From Micromonospora haikouensis (GTDB lineage Bacteria > Actinomycetota > Actinomycetes > Mycobacteriales > Micromonosporaceae): a stretch of 64,000 nt of DNA. The stretch covers positions 34,972 through 98,971 of the forward strand of contig NZ_FMCW01000031.1 in assembly GCF_900091595.1 (NCBI RefSeq), in the 5' to 3' direction. This document shows, piece after piece, positions 36,105-46,900 of this stretch. Position 1 is the stretch's first letter. Each line of letters begins with the position of its first letter. Under the pieces are notes generated by a model that was not told the origin of the DNA, did no database searches, and saw nothing but the letters and a program-made list of their open reading frames with translations. A program made the position numbers and the translations under genes.

Positions 36105-36128
36105 CGGGGCGGGGAGCGGGGTCGGCTC

Positions 36129-36146
36129 AGCCCGACCGGTCGGGCT
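36129..36146. terminator. Hairpin at the STAS/nhaA convergence
   Basis: AGCCCGACCGGTCGGGCT is a perfect 18-bp palindrome, overlapping the nhaA stop by two bases, between convergent genes. Confidence 0.6.
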
Positions 36147-37440
36147 ACGCCTGGTAGACGTCGGGCACCCCGTCGCGGTCGCGGTCGACGGTCTCGGCCT
36201 CGTGCACCCGCCGGTAGGCCCGGCTGCGGGCGCGCAGGATGACGCTGGCCAGGACGGCGGCGAGCAGGGACCCGGTGAGCACGGCGACCTTGACGTGGTC
36301 GTCGCGCTCACTGCCCAGGCCGAAGGCGAGTTCGCCGATGAGCAGGGAGACGGTGAACCCGATGCCGCCCAGCAGCGCCAGGCCGAACACGTCGAGCCAG
36401 TTCAGCCCCTCGTCGAGGTCGGCGCGGGTGAACCGGGACACCAGCCAGGTCGCTGCCATGATGCCGATCGGCTTGCCGAGCACCAGGCCGACGACGATGC
36501 CGACGGCGACCCGGTCGGTCAGGGCGGTGGCGAGGCCGGTGAGGCCGCCGACGGTGACACCGGCGGAGAGGAACGCGAAGACCGGCACCGCGACCCCGGC
36601 GGAGACGGGCCGGAACCGGTGCTCGAAGTGCTCGGCCAGGCCGGGTCCGGCGTCCGGGCCACCCGCGGCCCGGCTGCGGAGCACCGGGACGGTGAACGCC
36701 AGCAGCACGCCGGCGACGGTGGCGTGCACCCCGGAGGAGTGCATCAGCACCCAGGTCACGACGGCCAGCGGCAGCAGCAGCCACCAGGACCGGACCCGGC
36801 GCTGCACCAGCAGCCCGAAGACCGCCAGCGGGATGAGCGCGCCCAGCAGCGGCCCGACGGCCAGGTCGGAGGTGTAGAAGACGGCGATGATCACGATGGC
36901 GAGCAGGTCGTCGACCACCGCGAGGGTGAGCAGGAAGGTGCGCAGCGCCGAGGGCAGGAAGCGGCCGACGACGGCGAGCACGGCCAGGGCGAAGGCGATG
37001 TCGGTCGCGGTGGGGATCGCCCAGCCCTGCGCGGCGTCACCGCCGACGATGAGGACGTAGAGGAGGGCGGGCACGAGCACGCCGCCCATGGCGGCGGCCA
37101 CCGGCACCGCCGCGCGGCGCGGGTCCCGCAGGTCCCCGGCGACGAATTCGCGCTTGAGTTCCAGCCCGGCGACGAAGAAGAAGATCGCCAGCAGGCCGTC
37201 GGCGGCCCAGGTGGCCAGGCTGAGATCCAGGTGCAGTGCCGCCGGGCCCACCCGGAGATCCCGCAGCGCCTGGTATCCGTCGGCCCAGGGGGAGTTGGAC
37301 CAGATCAGGGCCAGCACCGCGCCGACCAGCAGGAGCGCCCCGCCCACGGTCTCCTTGCGCAGGATGCCAAAGATGCGGCTGGTCTCGCCCCAGGAGCGTC
37401 GGGCGAACAGGCTGGGGCGGCGCCGGGGGGCGTCGGTCAC
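36145..37440 (-). CDS. nhaA: Na+/H+ antiporter NhaA
   Basis: 431 residues, a little longer than the usual 390-400. About twelve helices. The essential aspartates are present: ATDIAFALAVL (Asp of helix IV) and VVDDLLAIVIIA (paired Asp of helix V). It exchanges protons for sodium at the membrane. The C-terminus carries an extension ending DRDRDGVPDVYQA, similar to a calcium-loop sequence in the ion channel at 0.7-1.7 kb. GTG at 37440 is chosen because GAGGAG lies six bases upstream. Confidence 0.93.
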   Translation of the reverse strand: MTDAPRRRPSLFARRSWGETSRIFGILRKETVGGALLLVGAVLALIWSNSPWADGYQALRDLRVGPAALHLDLSLATWAADGLLAIFFFVAGLELKREFVAGDLRDPRRAAVPVAAAMGGVLVPALLYVLIVGGDAAQGWAIPTATDIAFALAVLAVVGRFLPSALRTFLLTLAVVDDLLAIVIIAVFYTSDLAVGPLLGALIPLAVFGLLVQRRVRSWWLLLPLAVVTWVLMHSSGVHATVAGVLLAFTVPVLRSRAAGGPDAGPGLAEHFEHRFRPVSAGVAVPVFAFLSAGVTVGGLTGLATALTDRVAVGIVVGLVLGKPIGIMAATWLVSRFTRADLDEGLNWLDVFGLALLGGIGFTVSLLIGELAFGLGSERDDHVKVAVLTGSLLAAVLASVILRARSRAYRRVHEAETVDRDRDGVPDVYQA

Positions 37441-37530
37441 GGGGAACTCCTCGTCGGCAGGGCAGCGTCGTCTCGTCGCCGACCAGACTTCCCGGCACAC
37501 CGAAGCCCTACCCTAGCCGCTTGCGGCCCT

Positions 37531-37541
37531 CGAAACTTCCG
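37531..37541. promoter_or_regulatory. Xylanase-type operator, one mismatch
   Basis: CGAAACTTCCG differs at one base from CGAAACTTTCG. It lies 5 bases upstream of a candidate -35 box for the CE1 esterase. Confidence 0.4.
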
Positions 37542-37545
37542 CTGG

Positions 37546-37574
37546 TTGCCACCCTCACGACATCTATTCATACT
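37546..37574 (+). promoter_or_regulatory. Candidate promoter of the CE1 esterase gene
   Basis: TTGCCA (37546-37551), 17 bases, CATACT (37569-37574; five of six bases of TATACT). It would give a leader of about 85 bases. Confidence 0.45.
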
Positions 37575-37664
37575 GATGGACGTTCCTGAGCCGGACATGA
37601 TCGGGCGCCGGGCAGCCCCGATCGGAACCTCGCCCCATCGGCACTCTCCGGAGGAACCTGCCCC

Positions 37665-38990
37665 ATGAGATCAAGGATGAAGCTGCTGGGCACCGCCCTG
37701 GTGGCCGCCGCGGTGGCCGCGCTGGCGGCCGTCACGGTGCCCGCGCCCGCGTCGGCGGCGGCGCTGACCGAGGTCACCAACTTCGGCGCGAACCCCAGCA
37801 ACCTGCGCATGTACCTGTACGTGCCGGACCGGGTCGCGCCCCGGCCGGGCCTGCTGGTCGCCGTCCACTACTGCACCGGCACCGGTCCGGCGTTCTTCAA
37901 CGGCGCCCAGTTCGACGAGCTGGCCAACCAGTACGGCTACATCGTCATCTATCCGTCGGTGACCCGCAGCAGCCAGTGCTTCGACGTCTCCTCCCCGCAG
38001 GCGCTGCGCCGTGACGGCGGCAGCGACCCGGTGGGCATCAAGTCGATGATCGACTACGTCCGGGCGCGGTACCCCGTCGACGCGGACCGGATCTTCGCCA
38101 CCGGCGTCTCCTCCGGCGCGATGATGACCAACGTCCTGCTCGGGCTCTACCCCGACGTGTTCGCCGCCGGTGCGGCCTTCGCCGGGGTCCCGTTCGGCTG
38201 CTTCGCCACCACGAACGGCTCGGAGTGGAACAGCGAGTGCGCCAACGGGCAGATCACCAAGACCGCCCAGCAGTGGGGCGACCTGGTCCGCAACGCCTAC
38301 CCGGGCTACACGGGCAAGCGGCCCCGGATGCAGCTGTGGCACGGCACGAACGACGAGACCCTGCGCTACCCGAACTTCGGCGAAGAGGTCAAGCAGTGGA
38401 CGAACGTGCAGGGGCTGAGCCAGACCCCGACCTACACCGACACTCCGCAGTCCGGCTACACCCGCACCCGCTACGGCGGCAGCGGCACCATGGCGCCGGT
38501 CGAGGCGATCAGCATGGCCGGGGTCTCGCACAACCTGCCCGTCGACGCCGCCCAGGCCATCCGGTTCTTCGGCCTGGACAGCGCCACCCCGCCCACCACC
38601 CCGCCGCCCACCACGGCCCCGCCGACGACGCCGCCGCCGACCACCCCGCCGCCGACCACCCCGCCGGCCGGCGGGGGCTGCGCCGTCGGGTACGCCGTCA
38701 ACGCCTGGAACACCGGCCTGACCGCCGCCGTCACGATCACCAACACCAGCGGCGCGACGGTCAACGGCTGGAGCCTGGCGTTCACGCTGCCGGGCGGGCA
38801 GACCATCACCAGCGGCTGGAACGCCACCTACTCCCCCACCAGCGGCGCGGTGACCGCCCGTAACGTCTCGTACAACGGCGCGATCGCGCCGAACACGTCG
38901 GTCAGCATCGGCTTCCAGGCCAACCACACCGGCAACACCGCCAAGCCGGCCTCGTTCACCCTCAACGGGGTGGCCTGCTCGGTCTCCTGA
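37665..38990 (+). CDS. Secreted CE1 (PHB depolymerase-like) esterase with CBM2
   Basis: 441 residues. A signal peptide ends near APASA. Residues 36-305 form an alpha/beta hydrolase of the PHB depolymerase/acetyl-xylan or feruloyl esterase group: nucleophile S149 in GVSSG, Asp in HGTNDETL and His in GVSHNLPVD. A Pro/Thr linker (about 308-335) joins a C-terminal CBM2 (INGWS-like VNGWSLAFTLPGG). Fusion to a cellulose-binding domain argues for hemicellulose de-esterification rather than storage-polymer breakdown. GGAGG is ten bases before ATG; a second ATG four codons on is possible. Confidence 0.9.
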   Translation: MRSRMKLLGTALVAAAVAALAAVTVPAPASAAALTEVTNFGANPSNLRMYLYVPDRVAPRPGLLVAVHYCTGTGPAFFNGAQFDELANQYGYIVIYPSVTRSSQCFDVSSPQALRRDGGSDPVGIKSMIDYVRARYPVDADRIFATGVSSGAMMTNVLLGLYPDVFAAGAAFAGVPFGCFATTNGSEWNSECANGQITKTAQQWGDLVRNAYPGYTGKRPRMQLWHGTNDETLRYPNFGEEVKQWTNVQGLSQTPTYTDTPQSGYTRTRYGGSGTMAPVEAISMAGVSHNLPVDAAQAIRFFGLDSATPPTTPPPTTAPPTTPPPTTPPPTTPPAGGGCAVGYAVNAWNTGLTAAVTITNTSGATVNGWSLAFTLPGGQTITSGWNATYSPTSGAVTARNVSYNGAIAPNTSVSIGFQANHTGNTAKPASFTLNGVACSVS

Positions 38991-39028
38991 TCTCACCCGG
39001 TGGCGGGCACTGCGCCACCACCGCCTGC

Positions 39029-39060
39029 GAGGGCGCGCGCCGCTGCCGGTGCGCGCCCTC
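39029..39060. terminator. Terminator after the CE1 esterase
   Basis: GAGGGCGCGC (39029-39038) and GCGCGCCCTC (39051-39060) form a 10-bp stem with a 12-base loop, 38 bases after the stop codon. Confidence 0.65.
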
Positions 39061-39080
39061 GTCACGATCCCGCAACGCCG

Positions 39081-39124
39081 GTCGCCGGCACGGGGGTCCG
39101 GGTACGACTCCCCGTGCCGGCGAC
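39081..39124. terminator. Second terminator, 15-bp stem
   Basis: GTCGCCGGCACGGGG (39081-39095) pairs perfectly with CCCCGTGCCGGCGAC (39110-39124). With the preceding hairpin it insulates the convergent esterase and TauE genes. Confidence 0.7.
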
Positions 39125-39167
39125 CCACACCGGCCCGCCCGCCGGCTGCGGCAGGCCCGGTGGGTGG

Positions 39168-40091
39168 TCAGCTCGTCGCGGTGGCGGGCTCCTCGGGGCC
39201 GTCCCCGGCCACGACCGGCTCGACGGTCCGGTCCGCCAGGTGCTGGCGCACCGACCAGGCCACCGCCGCCGCCCAGGCGGCCACGATGACGAGATAGCTG
39301 GCGTACCGGACGCCGGTAGGGGCGTCGATCCAGTCGCTGAGCAGCAGGGTCCGCACGTTGGTGAGGATGATGACGCCGCCGACGGCGGAGCCGAGGACCC
39401 GCGGCGGCACCATCCGCACCAGCCAGGCGGCGATCGGCGCGGCGATCATGCCACCGAGCAGCAGCGCGCCCACCCAGCCGAAGTTGATGTTCTCCGAGCC
39501 GATCCCGACCAGGAACCCGGCGCTGGCGGCGATCGCCACCAGGAATTCGCTGGTGTCGATGGAACCGATCACGCGGCGCGGCTCCATCCGTCCGCTGGCC
39601 AGGATGGCGGGGGTGCCGACCGGGCCCCAACCGCCGCCGCCGGTGGCGTCGACGAATCCGGCCACGAGGCCCAGCGGGCCGAGGAAGCGCTTGCGCAGGG
39701 GCAGCCCGACCCGGTCGCGGGGCAGCCCGGAGACGGTGAACCGGACCAGCACGTACACCCCGAGGGTAAGCAGGATCAGCGACATGATCGGGGCCGCGGT
39801 CGCGGTGGAGAGGCTGGACAGGAACGTGGCGCCGGCGAAGGCGCCGAGGGCCCCCGGCACGCCGACCCTGCGGACCACCGTCCAGTCGACGTTGCCGAAG
39901 CGCCAGTGCGCGGCGCCGGAGACGAGGGTGGTGCCGATCTCGGCCAGGTGAACAGTTGCGGAAGCGCTCGCGGCGCTGGTGTTGATGGCGAGGAGCAGTG
40001 TTGTCGACGTCACGCCGTAGGCCATGCCGAGGCTGCCGTCTACCAGTTGCGCACCGAGTCCCACAAGGGCGAGGAGAAGGAGTTTACGCAC
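39168..40091 (-). CDS. TauE/SafE-family transporter (putative sulfite/sulfonate exporter)
   Basis: 307 residues, about eight helices in two related halves. LVGLGAQLVDGSLGMAYGVTSTTLLLA and LGLVAGFVDATGGGGWGPVGTPAIL are the paired family motifs. Members move anions such as sulfite, sulfoacetate or organic sulfonates; specificity here is unknown. It lies beside a cluster with a sulfotransferase and sulfate-activation genes, so a sulfur role is attractive but unproven. The GTG start at 40091 matches the usual N-terminus RKLLLLALVG; a longer open frame upstream is judged non-coding. Confidence 0.8.
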   Translation of the reverse strand: MRKLLLLALVGLGAQLVDGSLGMAYGVTSTTLLLAINTSAASASATVHLAEIGTTLVSGAAHWRFGNVDWTVVRRVGVPGALGAFAGATFLSSLSTATAAPIMSLILLTLGVYVLVRFTVSGLPRDRVGLPLRKRFLGPLGLVAGFVDATGGGGWGPVGTPAILASGRMEPRRVIGSIDTSEFLVAIAASAGFLVGIGSENINFGWVGALLLGGMIAAPIAAWLVRMVPPRVLGSAVGGVIILTNVRTLLLSDWIDAPTGVRYASYLVIVAAWAAAVAWSVRQHLADRTVEPVVAGDGPEEPATATS

Positions 40092-40937
40092 AACAACCGC
40101 CGATCCGAAAGACAAAAGGGGGTCTGGCAGTGCCGGGCGGTGACGACGGTCGAGGCGGACCGCGCCGTCCCGGCGAGCCGAGTCTGTGCAGGTACAGGGA
40201 TTGTCGTAGGCGACGGCGGCTGCCCCATTGACGGGCAACTCCCCGCTAATCATTCCGACAGATTGGGTAAAACGCTCGTTAAGCGGAGCTGTGGTGCCGC
40301 CGCCCGGTCGCGGTATCGGCTCGTCCAGCGCGACCGCCGGCAAGGCCGTCGCTGAACTCGCCTCCTGTGGCCAACCGCACTCGATGCGGTCCGCGTCGGT
40401 TACCGCAGTCAGGGTGACGCGGGTCACAACAGGTCACCCACCAGGGCGTTCGCTGATCGCCCGGCGAAGCTCACCTCACTTTCGGTGAATGTCGAACTTA
40501 ATCGATGGGTAATAGCGATGACGACATTGACAGGGATCGTTGAGGCAGCGCGCAACCCCTGGCAAGACCCGTTCCACATCGTGAGACAGAACGACTAGAA
40601 TCACCCACAGCCAGGGAATGCTCGGAGCACGTAAAACAATTTCGTAATGAACTCGACAATCGCCGCACGGCGGCGGGAGGCACCGTTCGCGCCCCCCGCC
40701 GCCCCACCTCGCGGCCATTTTGCCTGGCCACCTCGGCGGCAAATCCCGCCGCCTTAGTAGGAAATCTTCACCTCCCCGATCAGGTTGGTCAGATTTAACC
40801 GGGCCGTAACTGGGCGACGCTACGTTATGACCGAGCGCGACATTGACTGCCGCAAATTAGGGCCCGAGCGCCGGTGGTACGGCCGGCCGGTCCAGCCCGT
40901 CGCCCCGCGATCTTCTCGCGACCGAAGTGGGAGCCTG
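40092..40937. other. Divergent intergenic region before the PKS cluster
   Basis: 846 bases with a marked A/T increase around 40.48-40.83 kb, as expected of a regulatory region serving TauE and the PKS genes. No credible gene is present: small open frames lack ribosome sites and similarity. TTGACA at 40527 has no matching -10 box, so no promoter is called. Confidence 0.6.
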
Positions 40938-43900
40938 ATGAGTACTGCACCGCACACGCGCGACCTGATCATGGTTGTCAACCCTGCCGGCGCACTGGAG
41001 CCCGGCCCACGGATCACCGCCGCCGCCTGCGCCGGCGGCGGGCTGGGCGTGCTCGACCTGGCCGGCGGCGACGACTGGTCGCTGCGCGCGCTGACCCAGG
41101 CCGCCTCCTGGTCCCCCGGGCCGATCGGCGTCCGGGTGCCGGCCGGCTGCCTGGCCACACCGGACGAGGTCGACCACGCCGCACGCGGGCGGGTCGACCT
41201 GGTGGTGGTCACCTCCGACAGCCCCTGGTCCCTGGCCGAGATCACCCCGAGGTACCGGGTGATCGTGGAGGTCACGAGCCGGGAGGAGGCCCGCGCCGCC
41301 GCGGCGGGCGGGGCACACGGGCTGATCGCCCGGGGCCTGGAGGGCGGGGGCCGGGTCAGCGACCTCAGCTCCTTCGTCCTGCTTCAGCGGCTCGTCGCCG
41401 ACGACACCGTCGACCTGCCGGTCTGGGTGGCCGGCGGCATCGGCCCGCGCACCGCTGGGGCCTGCCTCGTCGGCGGGGCCGCCGGCATCGTCCTGGACAC
41501 CCAGCTCGCCCTGATGCCCGAGTCCGAACTGCCAGCCGACGTCAAGGCCGCGATCCGGCGCATGGACGGCTCGGAGACGGTACTCGCCGACGGGGCCCGG
41601 GGGATGCGCCGGGGCGGCCAGCACGACGTGCGGTCGGAGCTGCTGCCCATCGGTCAGGACGGCTGGCTCGCCGCCGTCTTCGCCGACCGCTGGGCCGACA
41701 CCGCCAGCGCGGTGCGGGCCATGCGGGCCATCATGCTCGACGCCGCCGACGACCCCGAGGCGGGCACGCTGCTGCTGCCCGGCGCCCCGCTGGCCGAGGC
41801 GCTCGGCGTGCGGGTGCCCGTCGCCCAGGGCCCGATGACCCGGGTCAGCGACGAGGCGGGCTTCGCCGCCGCGGTCGCCGACGGCGGCGCCCTGCCCTTC
41901 ATCGCGCTCGCCCTGAACTCCGCGGAGCAGTGCCGCCGGATGCTCACCGAGACCGCCGCGCGGCTCGGCGACCGGCCCTGGGGGGTCGGCGTGCTCGGCT
42001 TCGCCCCCGAGGAGTTGCGCGCCGCGCAGCTGGCGGTCATCCAGGAGATCCGCCCCGGCTTCGCGATCATCGCGGGCGGCCGGCCGCCGCAGGCCAAGGC
42101 GCTGGAGGAGCAGGGGATCAGCACGTTCCTGCACGTGCCCTCCCCCGGCCTGCTGCGGCAGTTCCTGCGCTCCGGGGCGAGGAAGTTCATCTTCGAGGGC
42201 GCCGAGTGCGGCGGGCACATCGGCCCCCGGTTCAGCTTCCCGCTGTGGGAGGCGCAGCTGCTGGTGCTCGAGGAGTACCTCGACGGCGAACCGGGCGCCG
42301 CCGCGCAGCTCCAGGTCCTCTTCGCCGGTGGCGTCCACGACGCCCGCTCGGCGGCGATGGTCGCCGCGATGGCCGCGCCGCTGGCGCGCCGGGGGGCCCG
42401 CATCGGCGTGCTCATGGGCACCGCGTACCTGTTCACCGCCGAGGCGGTGGAGCACGGCGCGGTCCAGCCGCTGTTCCAGCGGGAGGCGCTCACCGCCGAG
42501 CGGACCGCCCTGCTGGAGACCGCGCCGGGCCACGTCACGCGCTGCCTGCACACCCCGTTCGTCGACGACTTCCACGCGCTGCGCGCCCAGCTGGAGCAGG
42601 CCGGCGCGGAGAACCGCGAGGTGTGGGAGCAGCTCGAACTGCTCAACGTCGGCCGGCTGCGGATCGCCAGCAAGGGCCTCAAGCGCAACGGCGAGACCAT
42701 CGAGACGGTGGACGAGGGCGTCCAGGCCGCCGAGGGGCTGTTCATGGCCGGGCAGGTCGCCGTGCTGCGCGACGCCGCCACCACCGTGGCGGGCCTGCAC
42801 GACGCCGTCAGCTCCGAGGCCCGCGACCTGCACGCCGCCCGGCTCGACGCGCTGCGCGCCCGGTTCGCCCCGCCCGCCGAGATCGAGGAGCGCCCCGCGC
42901 CGCTGGACGTCGCCATCGTCGGGATGGCCTGCATGCTGCCCGGCTCCCCCGACCTGGACAGCTTCTGGCGCACCGTGCTCACCGGCGCCGACGCGGTCAC
43001 CGAGGTCCCCGCCGAGCGCTGGGACACCGACCTCTACTACGCCCCGGAGGTCGGGCCGGGCCAGACCGGCCGGATCAGCGTCTCCAAGTGGGGCGGTTTC
43101 ATCGAGCCGGTGCCCTTCGACGCCATCGGCTACGGCATCCCGCCGACGGCGCTGGGCAGCATCGACCCGACCCAGCTGCTCGCCCTGGAGGTCTCGCACC
43201 GGGCACTGCTCGACGCCGGCTACCCGCACGACGCCGCCGGGGTCGACCACTCCCGCACCGGCGTCGTCTTCGGCGCGGAGGCCGGCAGCGACATGGGCCA
43301 CGCGCAGACCCTGCGCACCATGCTGCCGGCGTACCTCGGCGAGGTGCCCGACGAGATGCAGGACCTGCTGCCCACGGTCACCGAGGACAGCTTCCCCGGC
43401 GTGCTGGCCAACGTCATCGCCGGTCGGGTCGCCAACCGCCTCGACCTGGGCGGGCCGAACTACACCATCGACGCCGCCTGCGCCTCCTCGCTGGCCGCCA
43501 TGGACGCCGCCTGCAAGGAACTGGTCAGCGGCGACAGCGACATGATGATCTGCGGCGGCGCCGACCTGCACAACGGCGTCAACGACTACCTGATGTTCAC
43601 CTCGGCGCACGCGCTGTCCCCGACCGGCCGGTCGCGGCCCTTCGACAGCACCGGCGACGGCATCGCCCTCGGCGAGGGCGTGGCCTGCGTCGTCCTCAAG
43701 CGGCTGGCCGACGCCGAGCGCGACGGCGACCGGATCTACGGCGTGATCAAGGGACTCGGCGGGGCCAGCGACGGCCGCGCCCTCGGCCTGACCGCCCCCC
43801 GCCCCGACGGCCAGCGCCGGGCGCTGGACCGCGCGTACCGCCGCAGTGGCGTCTCCCCGCGCGACGTCGGCCTGGTGGAGGCGCACGGCACCGGCACCGT

Positions 43901-46900
43901 CGTCGGCGACCGCACCGAGCTGGAGACCCTGACCCGGATGTTCGTCGATGCCGGCGCGGAGCCGGGCGGCTGCGCGCTCGGGTCGGTGAAGTCGCAGATC
44001 GGGCACACCAAGTGCGCCGCCGGGCTCGCCGGCGTGATCAAGGCGGCCCTGTCGCTGTACCACGGCGTCCGGCCGCCGACGATCCACCTGAAGCGTCCCA
44101 ACCCGGCCTGGCACCCGCAGCAGAGCCCGTTCGCCTTCTACACCGAGGCCCGCCCCTGGCCGGCCCCCGCCGAGGAGCGGATCGCCGGGGTGAGCGCCTT
44201 CGGCTTCGGCGGCACCAACTTCCACGTCGTGCTCAGCGCCCACGCCGGAGCCCCGGAGCCCCGGCACGGCCGACGGATCTGGCCGGCGGAGCTGTTCTGC
44301 TTCCGGGGCCTCGACCGGGCCGCGGCCCACCAGTCGGTCCGGCAGCTGCTCGACGGCCTCGCCGGCGATGCCGGGCGGGACCGCCCGGGACGCCTCGCCG
44401 AGCTGGCCGCCTCGGTGGCCGCGAAGTCCGCCGGCCGGTCCGGCCCCACCCGGGTGGCGATCGTCGCCCGGGACCTGACCGAGCTGGAGACGCTGCTGCA
44501 CCGGGCGTTGGCCGGCGAGCACGACCCGGCGCGGGGCCTGGTGCAGCCGGACGAGGTCGAGCCGGTCGAGCCGGGCCAGGTCGCGTTCCTCTTCCCCGGG
44601 CAGGGCAGTCAGCGCCCCGGCGCCCTCGCGGAGATCTTCGTCGCCTTCCCGGAGCTGCGGCACTACCTCGAACTCGACCGCGACGCGGCCGAGCTGCTCT
44701 TCCCCGCCGCCGCCTTCGACCAGTCGTCGCGGCGCGAGCAGGAGGAGCGGGTCCGCGACACCCGGGTCGCCCAGCCCGTGCTGGGCATCGGCGGGCTCGC
44801 CGTCGACCACCTGCTGCGCCGCCTCGGCGTACGCCCGGACATGACCGCCGGCCACAGCTACGGCGAGCTGGTCGGGCTCTGCGTGGCCGGCGCCTTCGAC
44901 GCGCCCACGCTCATGGCGCTGAGCCGGGAGCGGGCGGCGTCGATCCTGGGCGCCGCCGGGGAGGACCCGGGCACCATGGCGGCCGTCAACGCCTCCGCCG
45001 ACGACGTCGCCGGTGTCCTCGCCAGCGCCGGGCTGACCAGCGAGGTCGTGCTGGCCAACCGCAACTCTCCGACGCAGGTGGTGGTCTCCGGGCCGACCGC
45101 GAAGGTGCAGTCGGCGGTGGTCGCGCTCAAGGAGGCCGGGCTGTCGGCCAAGGCCCTCTCGGTCGCCTGCGCCTTCCACAGCCCCGTGGTGGCCGGCGCG
45201 GTGGAGACCTTCGCCGACGTGCTCGCCGCCCACCGGATCGCCGAGCCGCGCATCCCGGTCTGGTCCAACCTGACCGCCGCGCGCTACTCCGGCGACGCCG
45301 ACCAGGTGCGCCACCACCTCGCCGAGCAGATCGGCGCCCCGGTCCGCTTCGTCGAGCAGGTCGAGGCGATGTACGCCGCCGGCGCCCGCGTGTTCGTCGA
45401 GGTGGGCCCCGGCCAGGTGCTCACCCGCCTGGTCAAGGCCGTGCTCGGCGACCGGCCGCACCGGGCGGTCGCCTGCGAGCGCGGGCCCGAGGAGGGGCTG
45501 CGCGGCTTCCTGATCTCGGTCGGGGAGCTCGCCTGCGCCGGCGTGCCGGTGCGCCCCGACTGGCTCTTCCACGGCCGGGTCGCCGACGCGCCCGCCACCG
45601 CACCGACCCGTCGTCCGATCTGGACGGTCGACGGGCTGCTCGTCCGGGACCAGCACGGCAACTGTCTTCCCGGTGGCATGACCCCTCCCCGACGGATCAA
45701 GGAGTTGTCGATGACCCCAGCGAACGGTGCCGTCACCGGTACCCCCACCGGCACCGGCCCCGACGCCGGCGGCCAGGACATCCGTGGCGAGCTGCTCAAC
45801 GAGTACCTGCGCGCCACCCGGGACATGATCGCCTCCCAGCGCGACGTGATGCTCGCCTTCCTCGGCGACCCCGGCAGCGGCGGCTCGGGCAGCGGCGGCC
45901 GGCTCGTCTGGCAGCCCGCCGAGGCGTACCGGGTCGAGGGCCACACGCCGGCCGCGCTGCCGCAGGCGTCGGCGGCGCCCGCCGTCGCCCCGCCGGCCGC
46001 GACCCCTGTGCCCGCCGCCCCGCGGCCCCCGGCGACCGCGCCCACGGCGGCCCCCGTGCCGGCCGTGGCGCTGGCGACCAACGGCGGGTCGGCCCTGGCC
46101 ACGACCATCGCGCCGGCGCGGCCGGTGGCCCCGGCCGTCGTCCCGGTCTCGCCCGCCGTCGGGCCCATCATCCCCGCGCCGGCCCCCGCCCCCGCTCCGG
46201 TGCCGGCCGCGGTGCCGGTGGCCACCGGGCCGAGCGTCGCCGACTTCCAGAACGCCATCCTCGCGGTGATCAGCGAGCGCACCGGCTACCCGGTCGACCT
46301 CATCGAACTCGACCTCGACCTCGAAGCCGACCTCTCCATCGACTCCATCAAGCGCGCCGAGGTCGCCGGCGAAGTCGCCCAACGCCTCGAACTCGCCGTC
46401 GAAGGCGACGAGAGCGAGCTGGAAGACCTCGTCAAGGCCCGCACCGTCCGCGCCATGGTCACCTGGCTCGACGAGAAGATGGGCTCCGCGCCCGCCGCCG
46501 CCCCGATGGCCGCGCCGGTCGTCGTCCCGCCCGCCGGCACGCCGGTCGGCGTCACCACGGCCGACTTCCAGCAGGCGATCCTGAGCGTCATCAGCGAGCG
46601 CACCGGCTACCCGGTCGACCTCATCGAACTCGACCTCGACCTCGAAGCCGACCTCTCCATCGACTCCATCAAGCGCGCCGAGGTCGCCGGCGAAGTCGCC
46701 CAACGCCTCGAACTCGCCGTCGAAGGCGACGAGAGCGAGCTGGAAGACCTCGTCAAGGCCCGCACCGTCCGCGCCATGGTCACCTGGCTCGACGAGAAGA
46801 TGGGCTCCGCGCCCGCCGCCGCCCCGATGGCCGCGCCGGTCGTCGTCCCGCCCGCCGGCACGCCGGTCGGCGTCACCACGGCCGACTTCCAGCAGGCGAT

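Noticed and set aside
40527..40532. TTGACA as a PKS promoter
   Set aside because: No -10 box at a 16-18 base spacing and about 400 bases from the start.
40476..40742. 88-codon minus-strand frame before the PKS
   Set aside because: No ribosome site or similarity, and it lies in the A/T-enriched regulatory region.
40785..40937. 51-codon N-terminal extension of the first PKS protein
   Set aside because: Arg-rich, no ribosome site; the ATG at 40938 has GGGAG and begins the conserved domain.
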